Below, piece after piece: positions 1 to 7,063 of a DNA stretch of 64,000 nucleotides. Source of the DNA: Oscillospiraceae bacterium (GTDB lineage Bacteria > Bacillota > Clostridia > Oscillospirales > Ruminococcaceae); NCBI GenBank assembly GCA_900770285.1, contig CAAGJO010000010.1, positions 1 to 64,000 on the forward strand, read 5' to 3'. Position 1 is the first letter of the stretch; every line of letters begins with the position of its first letter. The translations under genes were made by a program, and so were the position numbers. The notes beneath the pieces are model-generated. The model did no database searches. It was not told the DNA's origin and saw only the letters and a list, made by a program, of their open reading frames with translations.

Positions 1-108
1 ACGCATACGGCGTATAATTGTATTTTCATGCACTCCCAATTTGTCGGCTATCTGCCAATATGGAATTTTATTAGCTTTCAAAGCTTTTCTGAGTTCTGAA
101 TTTGCCAT
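1..108 (-). CDS. Small HTH DNA-binding protein of the mobile element, partial
   Basis: A reading frame opens at an ATG at 108-106 and runs off the left edge after 36 codons. It begins MANSELRKALKANKIPYWQI and continues with ADKLGVHENT, a typical helix-turn-helix of small phage or ICE proteins. A strong ribosome site (AGGAGGTGAT, minus strand, about 113-122) sits just before the start. It is divergent from the repressor gene at 287, and the two share an operator-rich intergenic region. By position it could be a Cro/excisionase-type or early regulatory protein; only the HTH character can be seen. Confidence 0.7.
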   Translation of the reverse strand, partial: MANSELRKALKANKIPYWQIADKLGVHENTIIRRMR

Positions 109-141
109 AAATATCACCTCCTAAAAAAATCTATGTGGTGG

Positions 142-170
142 TTGATTTTTTGTAACGCATATGCTATAAT
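142..170 (+). promoter_or_regulatory. Sigma-A promoter with palindrome in the spacer
   Basis: TTGATT (142-147), a 17-nt spacer and TATAAT (165-170) face the repressor gene. The spacer end holds the perfect palindrome GCATATGC (157-164), so a bound protein would block RNA polymerase. The leader to the ATG at 287 would be about 110 nt. Minus-strand transcription of the left-edge gene starts in the same interval. Confidence 0.6.
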
Positions 171-253
171 ATTATTACCACTTAACAACCACTAGCAACA
201 GTATAGCACATTTTTCAAGAAAAATCAAGCTATTTGTTATATTTTGTGGTAAG

Positions 254-269
254 ATAGCATATATGTTAT
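254..269. promoter_or_regulatory. Candidate repressor operator
   Basis: ATAGCATATATGTTAT is a 16-bp palindrome with one mismatch, directly before the AAGGAGGA ribosome site (271-278) of the repressor gene. A related site reads on the opposite strand at about 152-168 (ATAGCATATGCGTTACA). Both are preceded on their own strand by GTGGTAA. Two related sites in inverted orientation between divergent regulatory genes are the usual layout of a CI/Cro-like switch. Binding by the adjacent XRE protein is inference. Confidence 0.5.
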
Positions 270-286
270 AAAGGAGGATTTTTGTT

Positions 287-1123
287 ATGAGTAATCACAA
301 AAATAAAGTGGCATACTGCCTCTCAACCGCATTGCACGAGCGGGGCAAAACTCAAAAAGAATTAGCTGAAGTACTTGGAGTAACTCAAAACACAGTTTCA
401 TATTTTTGCACCGGAACAAGAACTCCAAACACTGAGCAAATTGTAAAAATAGCTGATTATTTAAATATTTCATCAGATTATTTGCTTGGGAGAACTGATG
501 TTATGACAACTCAAGGAGATATTGCTACAACATGCAAATATATTGGCTGTAATGATAAGACCGCCGAAAACCTTCAATATTTATTCAATCGCACATACAT
601 GACTACAAACTATGAGGAATATGCGAAAAATGGCAAAATGCCTGATGCCATTAAAGAGAACTATGAACAAGATATGGACTTGCAAAGAGGCTTTACTGCA
701 TTTCTGAATTATTTGTTTTCTAACGAGCTTTATAATGAACTTGAACACTTTCTCATGTGTTTATTTTATTTATATTCTTATTCTATAAAGGAAATGGAAA
801 GTTATAGTAGTATACGTGTTAAGACTTTCCGTAAAATAAGCAAAATGCTTGATTTAAATGGCGAAAGCCTTGATAGATTTTTAGAGCTTTTAGACAAGAA
901 ACCAAATAAAAATTTGCCTCATATAGCTGAGTTAGAAACCGGAAATTTGCCCCCTGACATAAACAGCGATTTATCAAGATACGAAACTACAAAAGCATTG
1001 GAAAAGCTTTTAGATAAAATAGATTTTAGAGAAGTGATCAACAGTATTAATACAAAAGAAGAGTGGTTAAAATACTTAAGCTTAACTGAAAAAGACTTAA
1101 AAAAAATAAAATCTGACAAATAA
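287..1123 (+). CDS. XRE-family transcriptional regulator (mobile-element repressor)
   Basis: This 278-residue protein has an N-terminal XRE-type HTH at about residues 18-70 (KTQKELAEVLGVTQNTVSYF, then NISSDYLLGRTD, a typical end of this fold). The roughly 200-residue C-terminal part is helical, charged and not recognised by me. It lacks the Ser/Lys pair and cleavage site of a LexA/CI-type autoprotease as far as I can see. The start is set by AAGGAGGA 8 nt upstream. It is followed by the element's integrase, so it most likely keeps the element quiescent and represses itself through the palindromes upstream. Family call is good; the regulated targets are inferred. Confidence 0.85.
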   Translation: MSNHKNKVAYCLSTALHERGKTQKELAEVLGVTQNTVSYFCTGTRTPNTEQIVKIADYLNISSDYLLGRTDVMTTQGDIATTCKYIGCNDKTAENLQYLFNRTYMTTNYEEYAKNGKMPDAIKENYEQDMDLQRGFTAFLNYLFSNELYNELEHFLMCLFYLYSYSIKEMESYSSIRVKTFRKISKMLDLNGESLDRFLELLDKKPNKNLPHIAELETGNLPPDINSDLSRYETTKALEKLLDKIDFREVINSINTKEEWLKYLSLTEKDLKKIKSDK

Positions 1124-1152
1124 AAAAACGCTCTGTACTGGCATACAGAACG
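1122..1152 (-). terminator. Intrinsic terminator facing the repressor gene
   Basis: CGCTCTGTA (1129-1137) pairs with TACAGAACG (1144-1152). The run of seven A residues at 1122-1128 becomes a U-tract only on the minus strand. The terminator therefore stops transcription coming leftwards from the integrase side, and it is not a good terminator for the repressor mRNA itself. Confidence 0.55.
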
Positions 1153-1236
1153 GTAATAAGCAAAAAGGGCAAGCCTGCTAGAATGTATTTATATTATATC
1201 ATACTTTCCTTTCAGTGTAAAGAAAGGGTTGATATT

Positions 1237-2634
1237 ATGGCACAAATAACAAAGCGTAAAAGCGGGTATCTGATACGTGTTAGTTGCGGTTATTCTGCTG
1301 ACGGCACAAAGCAAATAACACAGAGTATGACATGGCACCCACCAAAGCCAAATATGAGTGAAAAAGCTATTGAAAAGGCATTAAATAAAGCGGCTGTTGA
1401 ATTTGAGCAGAAATGTGCAGGCGGACAAACTGTTGTAAATTCTGATAAGTTCGAAAACTTTTGCGAAGAGTGGTTTAATGTGTATGCAGAACGTACCTTG
1501 AAGCAATCTACAATCCTGCTATATAAGCAATTAAGAACAAGAGTATATTCACAGCTTGGTCATTTACGGCTTGATAAAATAACACCAATGGATATTGATA
1601 AGTTTATTTCTTGGCTTTCTAAGCAATCAAAAGAGCATTCAGACACAGCAGTATGCAAAGTTGACTTTAAAGCCCTTTTGAAAACGCACGGTTATTCTCA
1701 GAAAGGCTTTGCACAAGAAGCAGGCTTGTGCTATCAGACAATTAAAAACTGTTTCCGGCATAACGCAATAAAGTGGGAAAGTGCTGTTAAAATTTCCGAA
1801 GCTCTTAAGGAAAAGCCCGAAAAGCTGTTTAAACGGATACCAAACAAGAAAAGGTTATCTTCAAAGACTGTAAAGAATTATGTTAGTTTTATATCATCTG
1901 TTTTTGATTATGCAGTACATACAAAGCAGATAAAAGAAAACCCCTGCCGTAATTGCACATTACCAAAAATAAATGAACCTGAACACAAAATGTTCACCAT
2001 TGAGCAGGCTCAGCAATTCCTTGACATCTTACAGAACGCACCGCTAAAATATCAAGCTTTCTTTACTCTTGCTATTTACGGCGGTTTCCGCAGGGGTGAA
2101 ATACTGGGACTTGAATGGAATGATATTGACTTTGATAAAAGACTTATACACATAGAGCGAACCGTTCACTACAATGCAAAAGTAGGTTACTATGATACAC
2201 CGCCTAAAAGCAAAAGCAGTATAAGAGCTTTAATGCTTCCGGCTCACGTTATAGACTTATTGAAAAGCTTGCAGAATGAGCAAATATCACAACGCTTAAA
2301 GCTAGGTGATAAATGGAATAATACTGACAGAGTATTCACAACATGGGACGGGCACCAAATGAGCGGATCTGCTCCATATAATTTCTTAAAGCGTACATGT
2401 GAAGCAAATAATCTTCCACAGGTCAGCTTACACAGTTTCAGACATCTGAATGCAAGCTTATTAATTCACAGCGGAGTAAACCCGAAAACCGTTCAAAACT
2501 GTTTGGGGCATTCTCAAGCAAGCACAACTCTGAATATATATGCACATGACTTTCAAGAAGCAGAAGCTCAAGCACTGGGAGCAGTAGCAGATATTCTTGA
2601 CGGAAAGAAGCAACTAAACACAAAAGCAGAATAA
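1237..2634 (+). CDS. int: Site-specific tyrosine integrase with embedded HTH
   Basis: This is the recombinase that integrates and excises the element at the neighbouring tRNA-Leu. I take the ATG at 1237 (MAQITKRKSGYLIRVSCGYS) with the GAAAGGG site upstream, giving 465 residues; an in-frame ATG at 1183 would add 18 residues unlike the family. The order is an N-terminal arm-binding part, a SAM-like core-binding domain from about 60, an HTH-like insertion at about 142-203 (YSQKGFAQEAGLCYQTIKNC), then the catalytic domain. The catalytic residues are visible: Arg near 284 (GGFRRGE), HSFRH near 399-403, LGHS near 424, and Tyr near 435 (IYAHD). The gene points at the tRNA 3' end, as usual for this class. 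Confidence 0.93.
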   Translation: MAQITKRKSGYLIRVSCGYSADGTKQITQSMTWHPPKPNMSEKAIEKALNKAAVEFEQKCAGGQTVVNSDKFENFCEEWFNVYAERTLKQSTILLYKQLRTRVYSQLGHLRLDKITPMDIDKFISWLSKQSKEHSDTAVCKVDFKALLKTHGYSQKGFAQEAGLCYQTIKNCFRHNAIKWESAVKISEALKEKPEKLFKRIPNKKRLSSKTVKNYVSFISSVFDYAVHTKQIKENPCRNCTLPKINEPEHKMFTIEQAQQFLDILQNAPLKYQAFFTLAIYGGFRRGEILGLEWNDIDFDKRLIHIERTVHYNAKVGYYDTPPKSKSSIRALMLPAHVIDLLKSLQNEQISQRLKLGDKWNNTDRVFTTWDGHQMSGSAPYNFLKRTCEANNLPQVSLHSFRHLNASLLIHSGVNPKTVQNCLGHSQASTTLNIYAHDFQEAEAQALGAVADILDGKKQLNTKAE

Positions 2635-2641
2635 ACAGTAA

Positions 2642-2679
2642 AGCAGGCTTTGAAAAAAATCAAAACCTGCTATTTTTTT
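2642..2679 (+). terminator. Integrase terminator
   Basis: AGCAGGCTTTG (2642-2652) pairs with CAAAACCTGCT (2661-2671) with one mismatch and is followed by seven T residues (2673-2679). It starts 8 nt after the integrase stop codon. Confidence 0.8.
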
Positions 2680-2686
2680 ATACAAT

Positions 2687-2707
2687 AACGCACAAACAAC
2701 GCACAAA
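2687..2707. repeat. Direct repeats, candidate integrase arm sites
   Basis: AACGCACAAA occurs at 2687-2696 and again at 2698-2707, an 11-bp period, about 70 bp from the tRNA 3' end. Short direct repeats between an integrase gene and its tRNA target are commonly the arm-type binding sites of the integrase N-terminal domain. This role is inferred from position. Confidence 0.4.
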
Positions 2708-2731
2708 ACAGCATTATCATAAAAAGTAAAA

Positions 2732-2772
2732 CCTCGCAAATGGCTTAAAACCGTCATTTGCAAGGCTTTTTT
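2732..2772. terminator. Bidirectional terminator next to tRNA-Leu
   Basis: A 13-bp imperfect stem (arms 2732-2744 and 2753-2765) is followed on the plus strand by six T residues (2767-2772). On the minus strand it is followed by TTTTAC, so it also ends the tRNA-Leu transcript. It lies on the element side of the presumed attachment core, so the tRNA may use a terminator supplied by the element. Confidence 0.65.
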
Positions 2773-2774
2773 CT

Positions 2775-2858
2775 TGGTGCGGGTGACAGGACTTGAACCT
2801 GCACGCATTATACACTAGAACCTAAATCTAGCGCGTCTGCCAATTCCGCCACACCCGC
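2775..2858 (-). tRNA. tRNA-Leu (anticodon UAG)
   Basis: Read on the minus strand, the acceptor arms GCGGGTG and CACCCGC pair, with the discriminator A and an encoded CCA at 2777-2775. The anticodon stem CTAGA/TCTAG encloses the loop TTTAGGT, giving anticodon TAG. A long class II variable arm and the T arm (GGTTCAAGTCC) are present. It is the likely integration target of the element on its 3' side. Two damaged copies of the same gene lie directly upstream in the same orientation, and a consensus promoter lies beyond them. Confidence 0.95.
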
Positions 2859-2870
2859 ATATTAAATTTT

Positions 2871-2968
2871 GCTGATTTGAACCTGCACGCATTATACACT
2901 AGAAACAAAATCAGCGCGTCTGCCCATATCAACGAGCCTGTGAGTTGATATTGTCCGCTCACACCCGC
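2871..2968 (-). pseudogene. tRNA-Leu-derived copy 1 with D-arm hairpin insertion
   Basis: On the minus strand it keeps the 5' acceptor strand GCGGGTGTG, the GGGCAGACGCGC part of the D arm, the variable arm and GGTTCAAAT of the T arm. The first part of the D arm is replaced by a segment containing an 8-bp hairpin (ATATCAAC at 2926-2933 with GTTGATAT at 2944-2951). The 3' acceptor strand and CCA are gone and the sequence ends CAAATCAGC. Its anticodon arm is altered so that GCTGATTT (plus strand, 2871-2878) is complementary to AAATCAGC (2908-2915). It cannot be charged as a normal tRNA. Confidence 0.75.
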
Positions 2969-2980
2969 ATATTAAATTTT

Positions 2981-3079
2981 GCTGATTTGAACCTGCACGC
3001 ATTATACACTAGAACCTAAATCTAGCGCGTCTGCCCATATCAACGAGCCTGTGAGTTGATATTGTCCGCTCACTCCCGC
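2981..3079 (-). pseudogene. tRNA-Leu-derived copy 2 with D-arm hairpin insertion
   Basis: A near-identical copy about 110 bp further on, with the same hairpin insertion (3037-3044 and 3055-3062) and the same truncated CAAATCAGC 3' end. The junction sequence ATATTAAATTTT also matches the one between the functional tRNA and copy 1. Unlike copy 1, it keeps the true tRNA-Leu(UAG) anticodon arm. Its 5' acceptor strand has one change (GCGGGAG). The order on the predicted transcript is copy 2, copy 1, functional tRNA. Confidence 0.75.
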
Positions 3080-3112
3080 ATATTCACCGGCACACTGCGT
3101 GTCAGCTTTATT

Positions 3113-3141
3113 AGTATATCATAAATAATCTGCTTTGTCAA
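3113..3141 (-). promoter_or_regulatory. Promoter of the tRNA-Leu array
   Basis: On the minus strand TTGACA (3141-3136), a 17-nt spacer and TATACT (3118-3113). A start near 3106 would give one RNA carrying both tRNA-derived copies and then the functional tRNA-Leu. I see no other consensus promoter between the copies and the tRNA. Confidence 0.8.
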
Positions 3142-3186
3142 GAAAAATATTCTCCCTCAGCAGCTTTCCGCAGAAATGTAATTTGC

Positions 3187-3215
3187 TTGACAATATCTAT
3201 GAAAACAGTTATAAT
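3187..3215 (+). promoter_or_regulatory. purL promoter
   Basis: A perfect consensus promoter: TTGACA (3187-3192), 17-nt spacer, TATAAT (3210-3215). The leader to purL is about 40 nt, too short for a purine riboswitch, and none is visible. Confidence 0.85.
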
Positions 3216-3260
3216 AAAAGTATTAATTTGTAGAATAACAGTGATGTTGTTGGGAGTTGT

Positions 3261-6200
3261 GTGTTTATGGTATATAGAATTTATGTTGAAAAAAAGCCAG
3301 TGTTTGCCGTTTCCGCAAAGTCGGTTATGAATGATATTAAATCGGCTTTGGGCATTGCAAACCTCAAGTCTGTCCGCATTATCAACCGCTATGACGCTGA
3401 AGGGCTTTCTGATGAGGATTTCAAGCTGGCTGTACCTGTGGTTTTCTCTGAACCTGCCGTTGATGAAACTTATGATAAACTGCCTGAATTTGCAGATGAT
3501 GAACATATATTTGCTGTGGAATATCTTCCCGGTCAGTTTGACCAGCGTGCAGATTCCTGCTCACAGTGTATTTCCTTGCTCACCGGAGGAAAACGCCCTT
3601 CGGTTAAATCTGCTGAGATTTATGTGCTGAAAGGCGAACTTTCCGAACAGGAAGTCGATGAAATCAAGAATTATATTATCAACCCGGTTGAGTCAAGAGA
3701 AGCTTCATTTGACACTGTTGATACTCTTGATGTCAGATATGCAATTCCCGAAAAAGTTGATACTGTTGAGGGCTTTATTTATTCAACAGATGATGAGCTT
3801 AAAGAAACTCTGGAAACTATGGGACTTGCTATGGACTTTGACGATATTAAATTCTGTCAGAGCTATTTCAGAGATACTGAAAAACGTAACCCTACTATTA
3901 CTGAAATCCGCATGATCGATACATATTGGTCTGACCATTGCCGTCATACCACTTTCTCTACTGTTATTGACAACGTAGATATAAAAACAGATTATATTGC
4001 CGATACCTATAAGGATTATACTCATACAAGAGATGTCCTTTATAAAGACAGAAACGACAAGCCTGTTACCCTGATGGATCTTGCAGTTATCGGTGCTAAG
4101 GCTCTTAAAAAGAAAGGTTTGTTGGACGACCTGGACGCCAGCGAGGAAATTAACGCCTGCTCAGTTAAAATCAAAGTAGACGTTGACGGCGTTGACGAAG
4201 ACTGGCTGTTAATGTTCAAAAACGAAACACATAACCACCCGACTGAAATTGAACCTTTCGGCGGTGCAGCAACATGTCTGGGCGGTGCAATCCGTGATCC
4301 GCTTTCAGGACGTTCCTATGTATATCAGGCTATGAGAGTTACAGGTGCAGGCAATCCGCTGGTTCCTGTTGAAGATACTATTCCCGGCAAGCTCCCTCAG
4401 AGAAAAATCGTTGTGGGCGCTGCAAACGGCTACTCCTCTTACGGCAACCAGATTGGTCTTGCTACAGGTCATGTTTCTGAAATTTATCATCCGGGATATG
4501 TTGCAAAAAGAATGGAAATCGGCGCTGTTGTCGGTGCTGCTCCTGAAAAGAATGTAAGACGTGAACGTCCTGCTAACGGAGATGTTGTTATTCTTCTCGG
4601 CGGAAAAACAGGCCGTGACGGCTGCGGCGGAGCAACAGGCTCATCTAAATCCCATACGCTCCATTCCCTTGAAAACTGCGGTGCGGAGGTTCAGAAAGGT
4701 AACGCTCCGGAAGAAAGAAAGCTCCAAAGACTGTTCAGAAAACCTGAAGTTACTTCAATGATAAAACGCTGCAACGACTTCGGCGCAGGCGGCGTGTCCG
4801 TTGCAATCGGCGAACTGACAGACGGTCTTGTAATCGACCTTAACGCAGTGCCAAAAAAATATGACGGTCTTGACGGAACAGAACTTGCTATTTCTGAATC
4901 ACAGGAAAGAATGGCTGTAGTTATTGCTAAATCTGATGTTGATAAATTCATGCAGGAGGCCGCAAAAGAAAACCTTGAGGCTACCTTAGTTGCAAGAGTT
5001 ACCGATGAACCTCGCCTGAGAATGAACTGGAACGGTGCTGAAATCGTCAGTCTTTCAAGAGATTTTCTCAACTCCAACGGAGCTGAAAAGCATACCGATG
5101 TAGTTATTGACACACCTGTCTTTGCAGGTGACGACGCAGATGAAGATACTGCGGACAGATGGGAAGCTATGATTTCCAACCTGAATATCTGCTCACAAAA
5201 AGGTCTTGTTGAAAGATTTGACTCAACTATCGGTGCAGGAACGGTTCTCATGCCTTACGGAGGTAAATATCAGAACACTCCCACACAGGCTATGGCTGCA
5301 AAAATCCCTGTACTTCACGGTGAAACAACCACAGCTTCTGTTATGGGCTGGGGCTTTAACCCTTATCTTTCATCCCAAAGTCCTTATCACGGTGCTATTT
5401 CCGCCGTTGTCGAATCTGTTTCAAAAGTCGTTGCGGCAGGCGGAACTTATGAACACACTCATCTTACATTCCAGGAATATTTTGAAAGAACACAGAATAA
5501 CCCTGAGCGCTGGGGCAAGCCTTTTGCCGCACTGCTTGGTGCATACAAAGCCCAGCTTGAACTCGGCTGTGCTTCTATCGGCGGAAAGGACTCTATGTCT
5601 GGAACATTTGAAAATATAGACGTTCCGCCGACCCTTGTTTCATTTGCAATCTCCACCGCAAAGACAAGCAATATAATCTCACCTGAATTCAAGAATACAA
5701 ACTCACAGGTTATACTCATCAAACCGGAATATGACGAAAACAAACTTGTTGATTTCAGCTCACTTAAACAAGTATTTAAAAAGGTTGAAAAGCTTATCTC
5801 TGAAGGCAAGGCAATTTCATGCTGGGCTGTATCTTTCGGCGGCGTTTCGGAAGCTATTGCAAAAATGGCATTCGGCAACAAGATAGGATTCAGGTTTACC
5901 CAGCAGCTTACTGCTGAAGAGCTTTTCCGCCACTGTTACGGTGCATTCGTCCTTGAGCTTGCACCTGATGTTCAGACTGATGAACGTGTTATCGGCTATA
6001 CAACCGAAGAATACAAAATCACAGCAGAAAAATACACTGTGGACATCCAGAAGCTTGAAAGTCTTTGGGAAAATAAGCTTGAACCTGTATTCCCTACCAA
6101 AGTCAAAGAACCTGAAGAAGCTCCTGAGGTATACAGCTACAGCGCAAGCGAAAGAAAAGCACCTGCAATTAAAGTTGCAAAGCCAAAGGTCCTTATTCCT

Positions 6201-6977
6201 GTATTCCCCGGAACAAACTGCGAATATGACACTGCAAGAGCCTTTGAAAATGCAGGAGCAGAGGCTGACATATTTGTTGTCAAGAACCTTAACGCTGAAA
6301 TGATTGAAGAATCTGTCAAGGAAATGGAAAAGAAAATCAAGCAGTCACAGATTGTTATGCTGCCCGGCGGATTCAGCGGCGGTGACGAACCTGACGGAAG
6401 CGGAAAGTTCATTGTATCATTCCTGCGCAATCCAAGACTTAAAGACGCTATTCATGACCTTCTCAAGAACCGTGACGGACTTATGCTTGGTATCTGTAAC
6501 GGTTTCCAGGCTCTTGTCAAGCTCGGTCTTGTGCCATACGGCGAAATCGTTGACATGAGAAACGACTCACCTACACTTACATTCAACACCATTGCAAGAC
6601 ACCAGTCTAAAATGGTCAATACAAGAATTGCGTCCAACAAATCTCCATGGCTTGCATCCAGCAGCGTTGGTGACATTCACACAGTTGCAATTTCTCACGG
6701 AGAGGGCAGATTTGTTGCCACAGAACAGGAACTGAAGAAACTTGCCGAAAATGGACAAATAGCAACACAGTATGTTGACTTCAACGGCGAACCAACCTTT
6801 GACATTCAGTGCAATCCTAATACATCAGTCAACGCCATTGAGGGTATCACTTCACCTGACGGCAGAGTACTGGGAAAAATGGGACACTCTGAACGAAAAG
6901 GCGACAATGTTTGCAAAAACGTACCGGGAAACAAGGATCAGCAGATCTTTGAAAACGGTGTTAAGTACTTTTTATAA
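3261..6977 (+). CDS. purL: Phosphoribosylformylglycinamidine synthase, single-chain PurL
   Basis: This enzyme converts FGAR, ATP and glutamine to FGAM in purine synthesis. At 1238 residues it is the large fused form, unlike the separate PurS/PurL/PurQ of Bacillus. The order is an N-terminal PurS-like part, the linker, two AIR-synthase-like ATP-binding halves (HNHPTEIEPFGGAATCLGG), and a C-terminal class I glutaminase (FPGTNCEYDTARAF, nucleophile Cys in GICNGFQAL near 1077, then GHSER). Start is ambiguous: GTG at 3261 lies 4 nt from GGGAG, ATG at 3267 lies 10 nt away. It is transcribed alone, from its own promoter to a strong terminator; other pur genes except purA are not in the window. Confidence 0.97.
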   Translation: MFMVYRIYVEKKPVFAVSAKSVMNDIKSALGIANLKSVRIINRYDAEGLSDEDFKLAVPVVFSEPAVDETYDKLPEFADDEHIFAVEYLPGQFDQRADSCSQCISLLTGGKRPSVKSAEIYVLKGELSEQEVDEIKNYIINPVESREASFDTVDTLDVRYAIPEKVDTVEGFIYSTDDELKETLETMGLAMDFDDIKFCQSYFRDTEKRNPTITEIRMIDTYWSDHCRHTTFSTVIDNVDIKTDYIADTYKDYTHTRDVLYKDRNDKPVTLMDLAVIGAKALKKKGLLDDLDASEEINACSVKIKVDVDGVDEDWLLMFKNETHNHPTEIEPFGGAATCLGGAIRDPLSGRSYVYQAMRVTGAGNPLVPVEDTIPGKLPQRKIVVGAANGYSSYGNQIGLATGHVSEIYHPGYVAKRMEIGAVVGAAPEKNVRRERPANGDVVILLGGKTGRDGCGGATGSSKSHTLHSLENCGAEVQKGNAPEERKLQRLFRKPEVTSMIKRCNDFGAGGVSVAIGELTDGLVIDLNAVPKKYDGLDGTELAISESQERMAVVIAKSDVDKFMQEAAKENLEATLVARVTDEPRLRMNWNGAEIVSLSRDFLNSNGAEKHTDVVIDTPVFAGDDADEDTADRWEAMISNLNICSQKGLVERFDSTIGAGTVLMPYGGKYQNTPTQAMAAKIPVLHGETTTASVMGWGFNPYLSSQSPYHGAISAVVESVSKVVAAGGTYEHTHLTFQEYFERTQNNPERWGKPFAALLGAYKAQLELGCASIGGKDSMSGTFENIDVPPTLVSFAISTAKTSNIISPEFKNTNSQVILIKPEYDENKLVDFSSLKQVFKKVEKLISEGKAISCWAVSFGGVSEAIAKMAFGNKIGFRFTQQLTAEELFRHCYGAFVLELAPDVQTDERVIGYTTEEYKITAEKYTVDIQKLESLWENKLEPVFPTKVKEPEEAPEVYSYSASERKAPAIKVAKPKVLIPVFPGTNCEYDTARAFENAGAEADIFVVKNLNAEMIEESVKEMEKKIKQSQIVMLPGGFSGGDEPDGSGKFIVSFLRNPRLKDAIHDLLKNRDGLMLGICNGFQALVKLGLVPYGEIVDMRNDSPTLTFNTIARHQSKMVNTRIASNKSPWLASSSVGDIHTVAISHGEGRFVATEQELKKLAENGQIATQYVDFNGEPTFDIQCNPNTSVNAIEGITSPDGRVLGKMGHSERKGDNVCKNVPGNKDQQIFENGVKYFL

Positions 6978-6992
6978 TCATCAGATAACAAC

Positions 6993-7036
6993 AAGGCACT
7001 GCAAAGGTAAAAATTCCTTTTGCAGTGCCTTTTGTT
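6993..7036. terminator. Bidirectional terminator between purL and the amidotransferase gene
   Basis: AAGGCACTGCAAAGG and CCTTTTGCAGTGCCTT form a long stem (about 6993-7031) with T-rich flanks on both strands. It serves the converging genes on each side. Confidence 0.85.
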
Positions 7037-7063
7037 TATTTATCAGCATAACATATATATTTG

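Noticed and set aside
2859..3085. The repeats upstream of tRNA-Leu read as a short CRISPR array
   Set aside because: The units are about 110 bp, match tRNA-Leu along most of their length and have no unique spacers; no cas genes are present.
3216..3260. A purine riboswitch before purL
   Set aside because: The leader is only about 40 nt and lacks the conserved junction of the purine aptamer.
4691..5251. A 186-residue frame antisense to purL
   Set aside because: It lies wholly inside a well-matched enzyme gene, is Ser-rich as expected from codon shadowing, and lacks a ribosome site.
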